Of a stretch of 10,594 nt of DNA, positions 1 through 7,045 are shown in pieces. The stretch covers positions 1-10,594 of the forward strand of contig JAGWXN010000100.1 in the NCBI GenBank assembly GCA_018969885.1, given 5' to 3'. The stretch is from Betaproteobacteria bacterium. GTDB taxonomy: Bacteria; Pseudomonadota; Gammaproteobacteria; Burkholderiales; Burkholderiaceae. The notes beneath the pieces were generated by a model that had not been told where the DNA came from, ran no database searches, and saw nothing but the letters and a program-made list of their open reading frames with translations. Position 1 is the stretch's first letter. The number at the start of each line of letters is the position of its first letter. The position numbers were made by a program, and so were the translations under genes.

Positions 1-1154
1 TCCCGGAACGCCGCGAGGCACGACTGGAGGATGGCAGCCTTGCGCCCCTGCAGGGCGAGGCCGAGTTCCTGCGCCGCGGCGTACCCCTCACTGAGAAGAA
101 CATTGGCGAACTCTTCAAAGCGGCCGGCTACACCACCGGGGTGGTAGGCAAGTGGCACCTGGGACACGGCCCGAATTTCCTTCCGCAAAACCGCGGCTTT
201 GATCACTCCGTTGTTTTTCACGGCAACACCAGCCTGCAATTCACCCGGATTGATGATCCGGAGATGGTGAGCCTCAAGGTGGATTTTCACGATGAGGGAA
301 AGGACATCGCGTGGACCCGCGAAGGGTTGAACCAGATCCGCGTCAACGGCGAAATCGTTGATGTGGATCAATACCTGATGTTTTATTTCCGCGACCGTGC
401 GCTCGACTTCATTGATCAGCACCGGCATGAACCGTTCATGCTCTATTTCCCCATGAACTCCCCGGTACCGCCGCTGCAGGTACCACGGGTTTATTTCGAG
501 CGCCTGCGTGATCGGATCGCCAACATCAACCTGCGCGGCTACAGCGCCATGCTGCTCGCCCAGGACGACGTGATTGGCGCGCTCCTTGAGCGGCTCAAAC
601 TGCACGGTCTCGACCGCGACACGTTAGTCGTGTTCGTGAGCGATAACGGCAGCGCAGCAAGCCGCCCAGGCAACAACGGCCCTTATTCCGGCGGCAAGTA
701 CACCACCTACGAAGGCGGCATCCGTATGCCGTTCATGATGAAGTGGCCAGGCCACATTCCTGCCGGGCTGGTCTACGACCAGCCGGTCAGCACGCTGGAT
801 ATCCTGCCCACGGCGGCGGCCGCATGCGGGGTCTCCACCGCCGCCGCGCAAACGCTTGATGGCGTGGACCTGCTGCCCTATCTCACCAACCAGACGCACG
901 GCTCGCCGCACGACGTGCTCTACTGGAAGCTTGCCGGCTACTGCGCTGTTCGCAAGGGGCAGTGGAAACTGTACCTGGAGCCGAAAAATGGCGTCACCCG
1001 CCTTTTCGATCTAGATACCGATCCCGCCGAAAAAACCGATCTGGCTGCCGCCCAGCCCGTGATCTTTGCCGAACTGAAGGCGCTCTTCGAACAATGGGAC
1101 CAGAGCCTGCCACCCCGTGCCTGGACCAATATCTCCCCGGTATTCAAGAAATAA
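1..1154 (+). CDS. Sulfatase (arylsulfatase-type, alkaline phosphatase superfamily), 5' end outside window
   Basis: Family role: hydrolysis of sulfate esters with release of inorganic sulfate. The frame is open from base 3, so the gene starts upstream; 383 C-terminal residues are visible, and the N-terminal part that would carry the C-x-P/A-S-R formylglycine motif is off the window. GTG at 141 is internal, because the residues before it (GELFKAAGYTTG) already belong to the conserved core. Motifs seen: GKWHLG at about 147-164 (Lys and His bind the sulfate), VSDNG at about 636-650 (Asp-Asn metal ligands), and GGK...YEGGIRMP at about 690-731 (a further active-site Lys). The C-terminal LFDLDTDPAEKTDL segment is typical of the family. 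Oddity: the His normally found in the PFFLY...APHxPLQ stretch is Val (codon 465-467), so activity is uncertain. A remnant of a CoA ligase follows directly. The family call is firm; the substrate is unknown and the location cannot be judged without the N terminus. Confidence 0.9.
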   Translation, partial: PERREARLEDGSLAPLQGEAEFLRRGVPLTEKNIGELFKAAGYTTGVVGKWHLGHGPNFLPQNRGFDHSVVFHGNTSLQFTRIDDPEMVSLKVDFHDEGKDIAWTREGLNQIRVNGEIVDVDQYLMFYFRDRALDFIDQHRHEPFMLYFPMNSPVPPLQVPRVYFERLRDRIANINLRGYSAMLLAQDDVIGALLERLKLHGLDRDTLVVFVSDNGSAASRPGNNGPYSGGKYTTYEGGIRMPFMMKWPGHIPAGLVYDQPVSTLDILPTAAAACGVSTAAAQTLDGVDLLPYLTNQTHGSPHDVLYWKLAGYCAVRKGQWKLYLEPKNGVTRLFDLDTDPAEKTDLAAAQPVIFAELKALFEQWDQSLPPRAWTNISPVFKK

Positions 1155-1156
1155 CC

Positions 1157-1414
1157 GCGAGGCGCCGGTGTCCGTCCATCATCGGAATTCCCGACAGCAC
1201 CTGGGGCGAGTCGGTACATGCTGGGGTGGTATTGAAGCCTGGCCACACCGCATCGGAGGCAGCGCTCATTGACCACTGCCGTACCCGCATCGCCCGCGAC
1301 AAGTGTCCACGCACCGTGGCCTTTCTCGCAGCGCTGCCGCTAGGCGGTGTGGGCAAGGTTCGTAAAGTGGATCTGCTGGAGGAATGGAAGCAGGCGCAGG
1401 GTGCCGCCCCCTAG
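1157..1414 (+). pseudogene. Remnant of an AMP-forming acyl-CoA synthetase/ligase, C-terminal domain only
   Basis: The frame ending at TAG 1412-1414 reads IIGIPDSTWGESVHAGVVLK at about 1178-1237, then a CRTRIARDKCPRTVAF-like stretch, then LPLGGVGKVRK and LLEEW. This is the standard order of the small C-terminal domain of the ANL (acyl-CoA synthetase, AMP-binding) superfamily: the PDxxWGE motif, the KCPR motif, and the GK lysine that catalyses adenylation. Only about 85 codons remain of a protein normally 500-560 residues long. The whole N-terminal AMP-binding domain is missing and there is no plausible start codon with a ribosome-binding site. Similarity begins within about 20 bases of the sulfatase stop, so a deletion probably fused the sulfatase downstream edge to the ligase tail. 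The acyl substrate cannot be inferred. A short expressed peptide is possible but unlikely. Confidence 0.8.
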
Positions 1415-1415
1415 T

Positions 1416-1453
1416 GAGCAATGCATGTCCGCACGCAGCGGACGGGCATGCTC
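1416..1453. terminator. Imperfect hairpin between convergent units, candidate bidirectional terminator
   Basis: The arms are GAGCA-a-TGC-at-GTCCG (1416-1431) and CGGAC-gg-GCA-TGCTC (1439-1453) around a 7-nt loop. They form 13 base pairs, interrupted by one bulged A and one 2x2 internal loop. It starts 3 nt after the Bug receptor stop on the minus strand and 1 nt after the ligase-remnant stop on the plus strand, where a terminator is expected. Neither side has a run of T, so it is not a canonical intrinsic terminator; it could instead protect mRNA 3' ends. Confidence 0.4.
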
Positions 1454-1456
1454 CGC

Positions 1457-2437
1457 CTACTGTGCCGCCAGATCCATGCTGCGGATCAACTCGCCCCAGC
1501 GGCGTGCCTCGTCCGGCAACTGCGCTGCGAACTGAGCTGGCGTAGATGCTACGGTTTCAAGCCCGACCGCCTTGATGCGGCGCTGTGCCTCCGGCTCGGC
1601 AATAGCCTGACGGAATTCTTCCGCCATACGATTGACGAGCGCCGCGGGTGTGCCCTTGGGCGCAATCACCCCCCACCAGTTCCTGGGAATAATTTTCTGC
1701 AAATCGGCATGCCCCGCCTGCTCGAAGGTGGGCAGGTCGGGAAGGCTCTGCAGGCGCTCTTTTGAGGCCACGGCGAGCGGCCTCACCATCCCCGCGGTGA
1801 TTTGTCCGGCGAGCGAGGCCTGCGCAATCACCATGAACTGAACCTCATTGGTGGCGAGCGCAAGGGCGGAATCATGGCCGCCTTTGTAGGGAATGTGAAC
1901 CGCAGACAATCCAAGGCTGCGGATCAGCATCTCGCCCGCCAAATGAGGGGGCGTACCGCGCCCTGGCGATCCGAAGTTGAGTTTTCCAGGGTTGGCCTTG
2001 AGATCGGCAAGAAACTCGCTCACCGTACGCGCGGGATGCTTGGCGGTCACAGCGAGCAGCAGCGGTACGTCAACCAGCACGGTCACCGGTACGAAGTCCC
2101 GTAATGGGTCGAGCGAAGATTTGAACAGAAACTGGCTGATCACCATGGTGTTGGAAGGCACGATTCCAAAGGTGTAGCCATCGGGCGCAGACAGCGCAAT
2201 CGCCTGCATGCCAATCTGTCCGCCCCCGCCTGTGCGGTTCTCCACCACCATGGGCTGCTTAAGACGCGCTTCGATACCGGGGCGCGTTGCGGCAACGATC
2301 GTGTCGATCAGTCCGCCAGCACCGAATGGAGTCACAAAACGGACAGGCCTGGTTGGCCATTCCTGGGCCAACGCATGACACGCCGATACAGCAAGCCCCA
2401 GCGCCGCGAGACCGCGGACAAAGGACATCCATCGCAT
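1457..2437 (-). CDS. Bug-family (TctC-type) periplasmic receptor of a tripartite tricarboxylate transporter
   Basis: Periplasmic receptor that binds small organic acids or related solutes and delivers them to a TctA/TctB-type membrane pair, which is not in this window. 326 residues, the usual size. An N-terminal signal sequence (MRWM..., hydrophobic stretch to about residue 19) ends in ALA before QEWPTRP, a classic Bug mature start. Family landmarks in order: PVRFVTPFGAGG near residue 30, VVENRTGGGG, APDGYTFG, NFGSPGRGTPPHLAGE, the HIPYKGG ligand loop, and the PTFEQAG and WWGVIAPKGTP segments in the C-terminal lobe. Start choice: GTG (2438-2440) and ATG (2435-2437) are in tandem, and AGGGGGA at 2444-2450 sits 6 nt from the ATG but only 3 nt from the GTG, favouring ATG. 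VSAC at residues 17-20 also fits a lipobox. It is transcribed divergently from the TRAP genes. The family is certain; the ligand is not predictable. Confidence 0.93.
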   Translation of the reverse strand: MRWMSFVRGLAALGLAVSACHALAQEWPTRPVRFVTPFGAGGLIDTIVAATRPGIEARLKQPMVVENRTGGGGQIGMQAIALSAPDGYTFGIVPSNTMVISQFLFKSSLDPLRDFVPVTVLVDVPLLLAVTAKHPARTVSEFLADLKANPGKLNFGSPGRGTPPHLAGEMLIRSLGLSAVHIPYKGGHDSALALATNEVQFMVIAQASLAGQITAGMVRPLAVASKERLQSLPDLPTFEQAGHADLQKIIPRNWWGVIAPKGTPAALVNRMAEEFRQAIAEPEAQRRIKAVGLETVASTPAQFAAQLPDEARRWGELIRSMDLAAQ

Positions 2438-2443
2438 CACGGG

Positions 2444-2450
2444 TCCCCCT
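2444..2450 (-). promoter_or_regulatory. Ribosome-binding site that selects the ATG start of Bug receptor 1
   Basis: AGGGGGA on the minus strand lies 6 nt before ATG (2437) and 3 nt before the overlapping GTG (2440). The spacing makes the ATG the better start and removes one residue from the longest reading frame. Confidence 0.55.
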
Positions 2451-2471
2451 CATTGATCGCACTGAAGTCAG

Positions 2472-2501
2472 ATCGTAGGCTGTCTTGCCACCGACTGTCG
2501 A
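2472..2501 (-). promoter_or_regulatory. Candidate sigma-70 promoter for Bug receptor 1
   Basis: On the minus strand, TCGACA (2501-2496, 5 of 6 matches to the -35 consensus) and TACGAT (2477-2472, 4 of 6 to the -10 consensus) are separated by 18 nt. Transcription would begin near 2465, leaving a leader of under 30 nt. Found by eye; in GC-rich DNA such matches are only suggestive. Confidence 0.4.
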
Positions 2502-2515
2502 ACCGGCAATCCGAT

Positions 2516-2545
2516 TCAGGCAGGGGTTATCAAGCGACCACCTGA
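2516..2545. repeat. Inverted repeat overlapping the TAXI promoter, possible operator
   Basis: TCAGG (2516-2520) and CCTGA (2541-2545) form a perfect 5-bp dyad. Just inside lie GGT (2525-2527) and ACC (2537-2539), giving an imperfect half-site of the form TCAGG...GGT facing ACC.CCTGA. The dyad covers the predicted -35 box of the TAXI gene, the right position for a regulator-binding site. No regulator gene is in the window. The repeat is short and may be chance. Confidence 0.25.
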
Positions 2546-2555
2546 GGACTATCAT
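2527..2555 (+). promoter_or_regulatory. Candidate sigma-70 promoter for the TAXI-TRAP operon
   Basis: TTATCA (2527-2532, 4 of 6 to the -35 consensus) and TATCAT (2550-2555, 5 of 6 to the -10 consensus) are separated by exactly 17 nt. Transcription would start near 2562, giving a leader of about 48 nt that contains the ribosome-binding site at 2599-2603. It is the best-looking promoter in the window. Confidence 0.5.
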
Positions 2556-2598
2556 GCCAGGAGAGCGACCCGTCCCGTGACGATTCATTCGCCAACCC

Positions 2599-2603
2599 AG
2601 GAG
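2599..2603 (+). promoter_or_regulatory. Ribosome-binding site that selects the ATG start of the TAXI receptor
   Basis: AGGAG lies 6 nt before ATG 2610-2612. The frame is open from an upstream GTG at 2577, but the 11 extra residues would spoil the signal peptide and that GTG has no good Shine-Dalgarno sequence, so 2610 is chosen. Confidence 0.7.
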
Positions 2604-2609
2604 ACCCCC

Positions 2610-3557
2610 ATGACCCGGTTTCGTAAATGGAGCGCCCTCGCCGCGCTCGTGGCTGGCCTCGGCTCAGGCCCCATCAGCGCCCAACAATTCACGTTCATGA
2701 CCGGGCCACAGGGCGGCGCCTGGATTCCGCTCGGCGGCGCACTGAAAGGCCTATGGGAGAAAGCGATCCCGGGTCTTCAGATTCAGACCACACCCGGCGC
2801 GGGCATCAGCAATGTGCGCGGAATCGATGAGAGCAAGGCGCATATCGGCATGGCCAACTCATCCACCACCTATGACGGCATCGCCGGCAACAAACCCTAT
2901 CCAAAAAAAGTCACCAAGGTGTGTCAGCTGGCCAATCTCTATCCGCAATACTTCCAGGTGGTGGCCCTGGCCGATGCGAAGATCAATTCATTCCGCGATC
3001 TGGCCGGCAAATCACTGGTGACGCAGCCGCGCGGCAACACCGCAGAGGTGCTCACTGCTACGGTGCTCGAGCTGAACGGACTTGATTACAAGAAGCTGAA
3101 CCGCGCAAGCTTCCAGGCGAGTTATACCGATGCGGTGTCCATGCTGAAAGACGGCCACGCGCATGTCTTCACACTCGGCACCACCGCGCCTGCGTCGAGC
3201 GTCATGGACCTGGCGAGCGCACGCGACATCAAAATGGTTCCCGTCGACGACAAGACCATGGCGGAACTGTCCAAGGCCAATCCCGGCTATACCCGGCAGA
3301 TCATCAAGGCCGGCACCTACCCGAAGCAGAATGAGGACGTACCGGTCATTGCCTACCTCACCCATGTGGTGGTGGCCTGTGACTTGCCCGACGCAACCGC
3401 CTACACGATGACCAAGGTGATGGCGAACCATATCGATGACATGGCGGCAGTAGTCAAGCCGATCACCGGCCTCACGCCCAAAATGATGGCCGCCGACATC
3501 GGTGTGCCACTGCACCCGGGCGCAGAAAAGTTTTACCGCGAAGCGGGCGCACGTTAA
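2610..3557 (+). CDS. TAXI-family TRAP transporter solute-binding protein
   Basis: Periplasmic receptor of a TRAP (ion-gradient driven) transporter; binds a solute and hands it to the fused membrane subunit encoded next. 315 residues from ATG 2610. Signal peptide: basic MTRFRKW, hydrophobic LAALVAGLGSG, cleavage after PISA (about residue 24) before QQFTFMTG. TAXI landmarks: FTFMTGPQGGAWIPLGGAL at about residues 27-44 (first ligand loop after strand 1), TTPGAGISNVRGI at about 60-72, HIGMANS at about 78-84, FRDLAGKSL near 128-136, the hinge motif TQPRGNTAEVLTATVL at 138-153, and DGHAHVFTLGTTAPASSVMDL at 181-201. Two cysteines (about 105 and 257) could form a disulfide, which is inference. A 48-nt gap with a strong hairpin separates it from the permease gene. 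TAXI receptors are often linked to glutamate or other dicarboxylate-like solutes, but the ligand here is unknown. Confidence 0.93.
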   Translation: MTRFRKWSALAALVAGLGSGPISAQQFTFMTGPQGGAWIPLGGALKGLWEKAIPGLQIQTTPGAGISNVRGIDESKAHIGMANSSTTYDGIAGNKPYPKKVTKVCQLANLYPQYFQVVALADAKINSFRDLAGKSLVTQPRGNTAEVLTATVLELNGLDYKKLNRASFQASYTDAVSMLKDGHAHVFTLGTTAPASSVMDLASARDIKMVPVDDKTMAELSKANPGYTRQIIKAGTYPKQNEDVPVIAYLTHVVVACDLPDATAYTMTKVMANHIDDMAAVVKPITGLTPKMMAADIGVPLHPGAEKFYREAGAR

Positions 3558-3570
3558 TCGGTCCCCAACG

Positions 3571-3592
3571 ACGGGCGCCTCCCCGCGCCCGT
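3571..3592 (+). terminator. Intercistronic hairpin between TAXI receptor and TRAP permease
   Basis: ACGGGCGC (3571-3578) and GCGCCCGT (3585-3592) are perfect 8-bp complements around a 6-nt CTCCCC loop. The hairpin begins 13 nt after the receptor stop and ends 4 nt before the permease Shine-Dalgarno sequence (GGAG, 3597-3600). It has no T-tract, so complete termination is unlikely. It more plausibly stabilises the 3' end of the receptor message or partly attenuates read-through, letting the receptor be made in excess over the membrane protein. Confidence 0.55.
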
Positions 3593-3605
3593 TCATGGAG
3601 CTCTG

Positions 3606-5483
3606 ATGTCTGACGAACAGGCTGCCACACTTCCCTCAGGAAGCGTACTTCGTGCGGTGGTATCAACACTTGCCATCGCAATGTCGGTCTATCACATTTA
3701 CACCGCGGCCTTCGGACCGCCTGATGCGGTGATATTCCGTGGCATTCACCTCATGTTCGCCATGGCGCTGGTGTTTCTGCTTTATCCCAGTATCAAGCGA
3801 GAAAGCATTTCCGCCCGGCTGTTTGATCTGCTGCTGCTCGCGCTCTCCTGCGGCGCCGTGCTGCATATCTTCATCAATTACGACTACGTCACCAGCCGCA
3901 TTCTCTATATCGACGAGCTCACCTGGGCCGACAAGTTCTGGACCGTCGTCGCGGTACTGATGGTGTTGGAAGGCACGCGGCGGGTCATTGGCTGGGCATT
4001 GCCTCTCACCGCCATCGTATTCATCGCGTATGCCGCAATCTTCACCCAGGTGAAGATCCCTGTTCTGATGGAGCAGCTTTATCTCTCCACCGAGGGCATC
4101 TTCGGTTCCACACTCGGTGTCTCGGCGTCTTACGTCATGCTGTTCGTATTGTTCGGCTCCTTCATGGAGCGAAGCGGCACCGGGCAACTCTTCATGGATT
4201 TTTCCATGTCGCTCACCGGCAGCAGCGCGGGCGGCCCTGGCAAAGTAGCTGTGATCAGTTCATCGCTGTTTGGCACAGTGTCAGGGAGCGCGGTGGCCAA
4301 CGTGATGGTTGACGGCCCGATCACGATTCCGCTTATGAAGCGCACCGGCTTTCGGCCCTCCTTCGCTGCGGCGGTCGAATCGGTGGCCTCCACCGGCGGG
4401 CAATTGATGCCACCCATCATGGGGGCAGCCGCCTTTGTCATGGCTGAGTTTCTCGCCGTCCCCTACGCCCAAGTCGCCTTATGGGCAGTCATTCCGGCGC
4501 TTCTCTACTACGTGTCGGTCTTTGCCGCCGTGCATTTCGAGGCCAGGCGCTACAAGCTCGCAGGCGTGCCCAAATCGGAGCTACCCAGGTTCGGAGCGGT
4601 CATGCGTGAGCGCGGACATCTGTTCATTCCGATACTCATCGTGCTGATCGGGTTGACCGCAGGCTACTCGGCGCCGCTCTGCGCACTCGTGGGCGCGTTA
4701 TTCTGCATTCCGCTCGCGCTCCTTCGCGCCAGTACGCGCGCCGACATCAGCTGGCGCACGGTGTTCGAGGCGCTCAACGAAGGCGCTCGAAACACGCTTG
4801 CGGTGGCCATGGCATGCGCCTGTGCAGGCCTGGTGATTGGCAGCGTCACCATCACCGGCTTGGGCATTGAATTTACTCAGGCCGTGATCGGACTCGCGAA
4901 GGATGCGCTCTTTCTTGCGCTGCTGCTCACCGCCATCGCGGGCATCATCCTGGGCATGGGCATGCCCACCACCCCGGCCTATATCGTGATGGTGTCGCTG
5001 CTGGTTCCCGCACTCATCAAGCTTGGCGCAGTTACGCCAGCAGCCCATATGTTCGCGCTCTATTTCGCCATTCTGTCTGCCATCACCCCGCCTGTAGCGC
5101 TCGCGGTCTTTGCAGCCGCCGGGCTCGCCAAAACCAGCATGTGGGCCGCAGGCTTTGCAGCCATGCGCGCGGCCGCCCCCGCCTACATCGTCCCCTTCAT
5201 GTTTGTCTACGAGCCATCATTGCTGCTGCTGGTGAAGGACTGGAGCGAGCAGTGGTTCCAGGTTCTGCTTTCTGTGGCGTCCGCGACTATCGGCGTGATT
5301 GCTCTGGCAGGCGGTCTCTTCGGCTGGTTCGCTGGCCCTACCCGGATGTGGCAGCGTGGCGTCCTGGTGGTGGCAGCGCTTGCGCTCATCAAACCAGGCT
5401 CTATCACCGACCTCATCGGCCTGGGGCTCCTTCTCATCGTGATCGTTGCGCAGAAAATGGCGCCCGTGCGCGAGCCGGCGTAA
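3606..5483 (+). CDS. TRAP transporter fused permease (small DctQ-like plus large DctM-like subunits)
   Basis: Inner-membrane component of the TAXI-TRAP system, importing the receptor-bound solute with an ion gradient. 625 residues in one chain: an N-terminal part with about four hydrophobic spans (to about residue 145) matches the 4TM DctQ role, followed by the 12TM DctM role. The fusion is usual for TAXI systems. Conserved stretches: FGSFMERSGTGQLFMD at about 183-198, SSSLFGTVSGSAVANVM at about 218-234, STGGQLMPPIMGAAAF at 262-277, ILGMGMPTTPAYIVMV at 448-463 and AITPPVALAVFAAAGLA at 492-508. The paired G-x-S/G-x-P-type hairpin loops are the transport core of the ion transporter superfamily. 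Start ATG 3606 has GGAG at 3597-3600, 5 nt away. It follows the receptor gene in the same unit and ends only 8 nt from the convergent photolyase-family gene, with no terminator in that gap. Confidence 0.95.
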   Translation: MSDEQAATLPSGSVLRAVVSTLAIAMSVYHIYTAAFGPPDAVIFRGIHLMFAMALVFLLYPSIKRESISARLFDLLLLALSCGAVLHIFINYDYVTSRILYIDELTWADKFWTVVAVLMVLEGTRRVIGWALPLTAIVFIAYAAIFTQVKIPVLMEQLYLSTEGIFGSTLGVSASYVMLFVLFGSFMERSGTGQLFMDFSMSLTGSSAGGPGKVAVISSSLFGTVSGSAVANVMVDGPITIPLMKRTGFRPSFAAAVESVASTGGQLMPPIMGAAAFVMAEFLAVPYAQVALWAVIPALLYYVSVFAAVHFEARRYKLAGVPKSELPRFGAVMRERGHLFIPILIVLIGLTAGYSAPLCALVGALFCIPLALLRASTRADISWRTVFEALNEGARNTLAVAMACACAGLVIGSVTITGLGIEFTQAVIGLAKDALFLALLLTAIAGIILGMGMPTTPAYIVMVSLLVPALIKLGAVTPAAHMFALYFAILSAITPPVALAVFAAAGLAKTSMWAAGFAAMRAAAPAYIVPFMFVYEPSLLLLVKDWSEQWFQVLLSVASATIGVIALAGGLFGWFAGPTRMWQRGVLVVAALALIKPGSITDLIGLGLLLIVIVAQKMAPVREPA

Positions 5484-5491
5484 GCCCGGCC

Positions 5492-7045
5492 TCAGAAATC
5501 AAGCGTCTGCTGTTCGCCAATCAACGAGCCGGTTGCCACCGGGTTCACCGTCACTGAGGCGCGCGAACGCCGCACGCCTTCGCGGTTCGGATTGCGGCTG
5601 CCGTGCTTCTGGAAAATCTGGTGTGCAGCATCCTTCGACTCGGCCTCTTTCCTCAAGCTCCACAGACGATCGCGCGCGAGGCGTGCCGCCGCCAGATGGT
5701 CAACGATGGGTGCCGGATAAGTCGCTGTGCCCAGCTCCGGCACCCAATGCGCCACAAATTCGCCGCCGGGGTCCTGATCCTGACGCTGCTTCTCGGGGTT
5801 ATAGATTCGGATCGTGTTGATGCCGGTCGTGCCGCTCTGCATCTGAATCTGCGGCCAGTGAATGCCCGGCTCATAATCGGTATAAAGACGCGCCAGATGC
5901 TCGCCGGTCAGCTTCCAATGGAGCCAGAGATGCTGACTGGCAAAAGAGGTGAGCATCGCCCGCATGCGAAAGTTGATCCAGCCGGTCGAGGCGAGGTAAC
6001 GCATGCAGGCATCCACGAATGCAAACCCCGTCCGCCCTTCGCGCCAGGCCTCGAGACGTGCGGTGTCGAGGGCGGTCGGCTCGCCCTCATTTCGCAGCCC
6101 GCGCGTGGCGGGGTGTAAACACCGGAACTCCAGTTCAGGCTCGGACTCGAGCTTCTGCATGAAGTGGCAGCGCCAGTGCAGGCGACTCTCGAAACTCTTG
6201 AGGCTTGCAAGCATGGACCGCTGCTGAGGATGGCCGTCGTCCAGCTGCCATTGGGACCGCGCCCGCCAGACCGCGTGCAGCACTTCACGCACCGACAGCG
6301 TCCCCCAGGCGAAGTGCGCCGACAGGCGCGAGCACGACTGCTCAGCGGTCCCGGGACTGCTCATATGGAAACGATATGAAGCCCCTCGTCCAGCGAGAAA
6401 AGTGCTGAGCAGTTCGAGCCCGCGTTCGCGGCCACCCTGCTGGCGCCCGGGACAGGGATCGGTATCGGCCAGCACCCGCCATGGCCGAAGCGCTGCCTCC
6501 TCGGCGCTGGCCGAACGCGCATCAGGAAGACGACCGCCAACGCGAGCCGGCAGCGCTGTGAACCGAGGTGGCGAAAGCACCGACGCCGACATCCGCGCAT
6601 CGTGCAGTCGCGACCAATCATCGCGCGATCCAAGCGCGCGCACCACACCGTTCTGTGGCACCTGATGCCAGGGGATATGGTGTTCGCGACACCAGGCGAG
6701 TACTGCACGGTCGCGCTGAAAACTTGCCCAGTTGCCGGTCTCCTCATGACTGTGAAGCACGAAGTTGCCCATTGAACAACGCAGACGGTCGAGGAGCGCT
6801 GGCATCTCGGCAGTTTCCACCATGATCGGCAGGTTGGTCGTTCGCGCCGCACGCAGAAGATCGTGAAGGCTGTCGGCGTAAAACGCAGCCTGCCGCCCGC
6901 TCGCATCGGGCAGCGCCCAGAGCGAAGGCTCAAAGACCACCAGACCCAGCACCGGACCCCGGGCGGCTGCTGCAGCGAGCGCGGGGTGGTCGTACAGGCG
7001 CAGATCGCGCTTAAACCAGACGATCTGAAGCGGGGAGGAGTCCAA
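5492..7045 (-). CDS. Photolyase/cryptochrome-family FAD protein (deoxyribodipyrimidine photolyase-like)
   Basis: Family role: blue-light, FAD-dependent repair of pyrimidine dimers or light signalling; cytoplasmic. 517 residues. The N-terminal alpha/beta domain starts with [16 protein letters not shown] (8-23). The FAD domain covers about 230-460 and holds [16 protein letters not shown] (285-300), [19 protein letters not shown] (333-351), [13 protein letters not shown] (353-365), [19 protein letters not shown] (390-408), RIYNPEKQ (413-420) and [11 protein letters not shown] (428-438). A basic tail of about 50 residues follows. An ungapped match to my recollection of E. coli photolyase from Trp334 (W316) onward gives Trp377 for W359 but Ile400 for W382, Met402 for W384 and His396 for the flavin-facing Asn378; the position of W306 is Thr324. 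Start: TTG 7043-7045. The frame is open upstream to a stop at 7094-7096 but contains no ATG or GTG there, and the Shine-Dalgarno sequence is weak. Repair enzyme versus cryptochrome cannot be settled here. Confidence 0.88.
   Translation of the reverse strand: MDSSPLQIVWFKRDLRLYDHPALAAAAARGPVLGLVVFEPSLWALPDASGRQAAFYADSLHDLLRAARTTNLPIMVETAEMPALLDRLRCSMGNFVLHSHEETGNWASFQRDRAVLAWCREHHIPWHQVPQNGVVRALGSRDDWSRLHDARMSASVLSPPRFTALPARVGGRLPDARSASAEEAALRPWRVLADTDPCPGRQQGGRERGLELLSTFLAGRGASYRFHMSSPGTAEQSCSRLSAHFAWGTLSVREVLHAVWRARSQWQLDDGHPQQRSMLASLKSFESRLHWRCHFMQKLESEPELEFRCLHPATRGLRNEGEPTALDTARLEAWREGRTGFAFVDACMRYLASTGWINFRMRAMLTSFASQHLWLHWKLTGEHLARLYTDYEPGIHWPQIQMQSGTTGINTIRIYNPEKQRQDQDPGGEFVAHWVPELGTATYPAPIVDHLAAARLARDRLWSLRKEAESKDAAHQIFQKHGSRNPNREGVRRSRASVTVNPVATGSLIGEQQTLDF

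Noticed and set aside
962..1414. A 150-residue reading frame that begins inside the sulfatase gene and ends with the ligase-like tail
   Set aside because: The first 60 or so residues are an out-of-frame reading of the sulfatase gene. Only the part after about 1157 resembles a protein family, so it is treated as a ligase remnant and not as a fused gene.
3012..3596. A long minus-strand open frame (194 codons) antisense to the TAXI receptor gene
   Set aside because: Its composition, rich in His, Gly, Arg and Val, is that of an antisense reading of a GC-rich gene. It has no family motifs, while the plus strand is a clear TAXI receptor.
5484..5491. Possible terminator between the TRAP permease and photolyase-family genes
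   Set aside because: The gap is only 8 nt and contains no inverted repeat. Any terminator would have to lie inside the neighbouring coding sequences, and none was seen.
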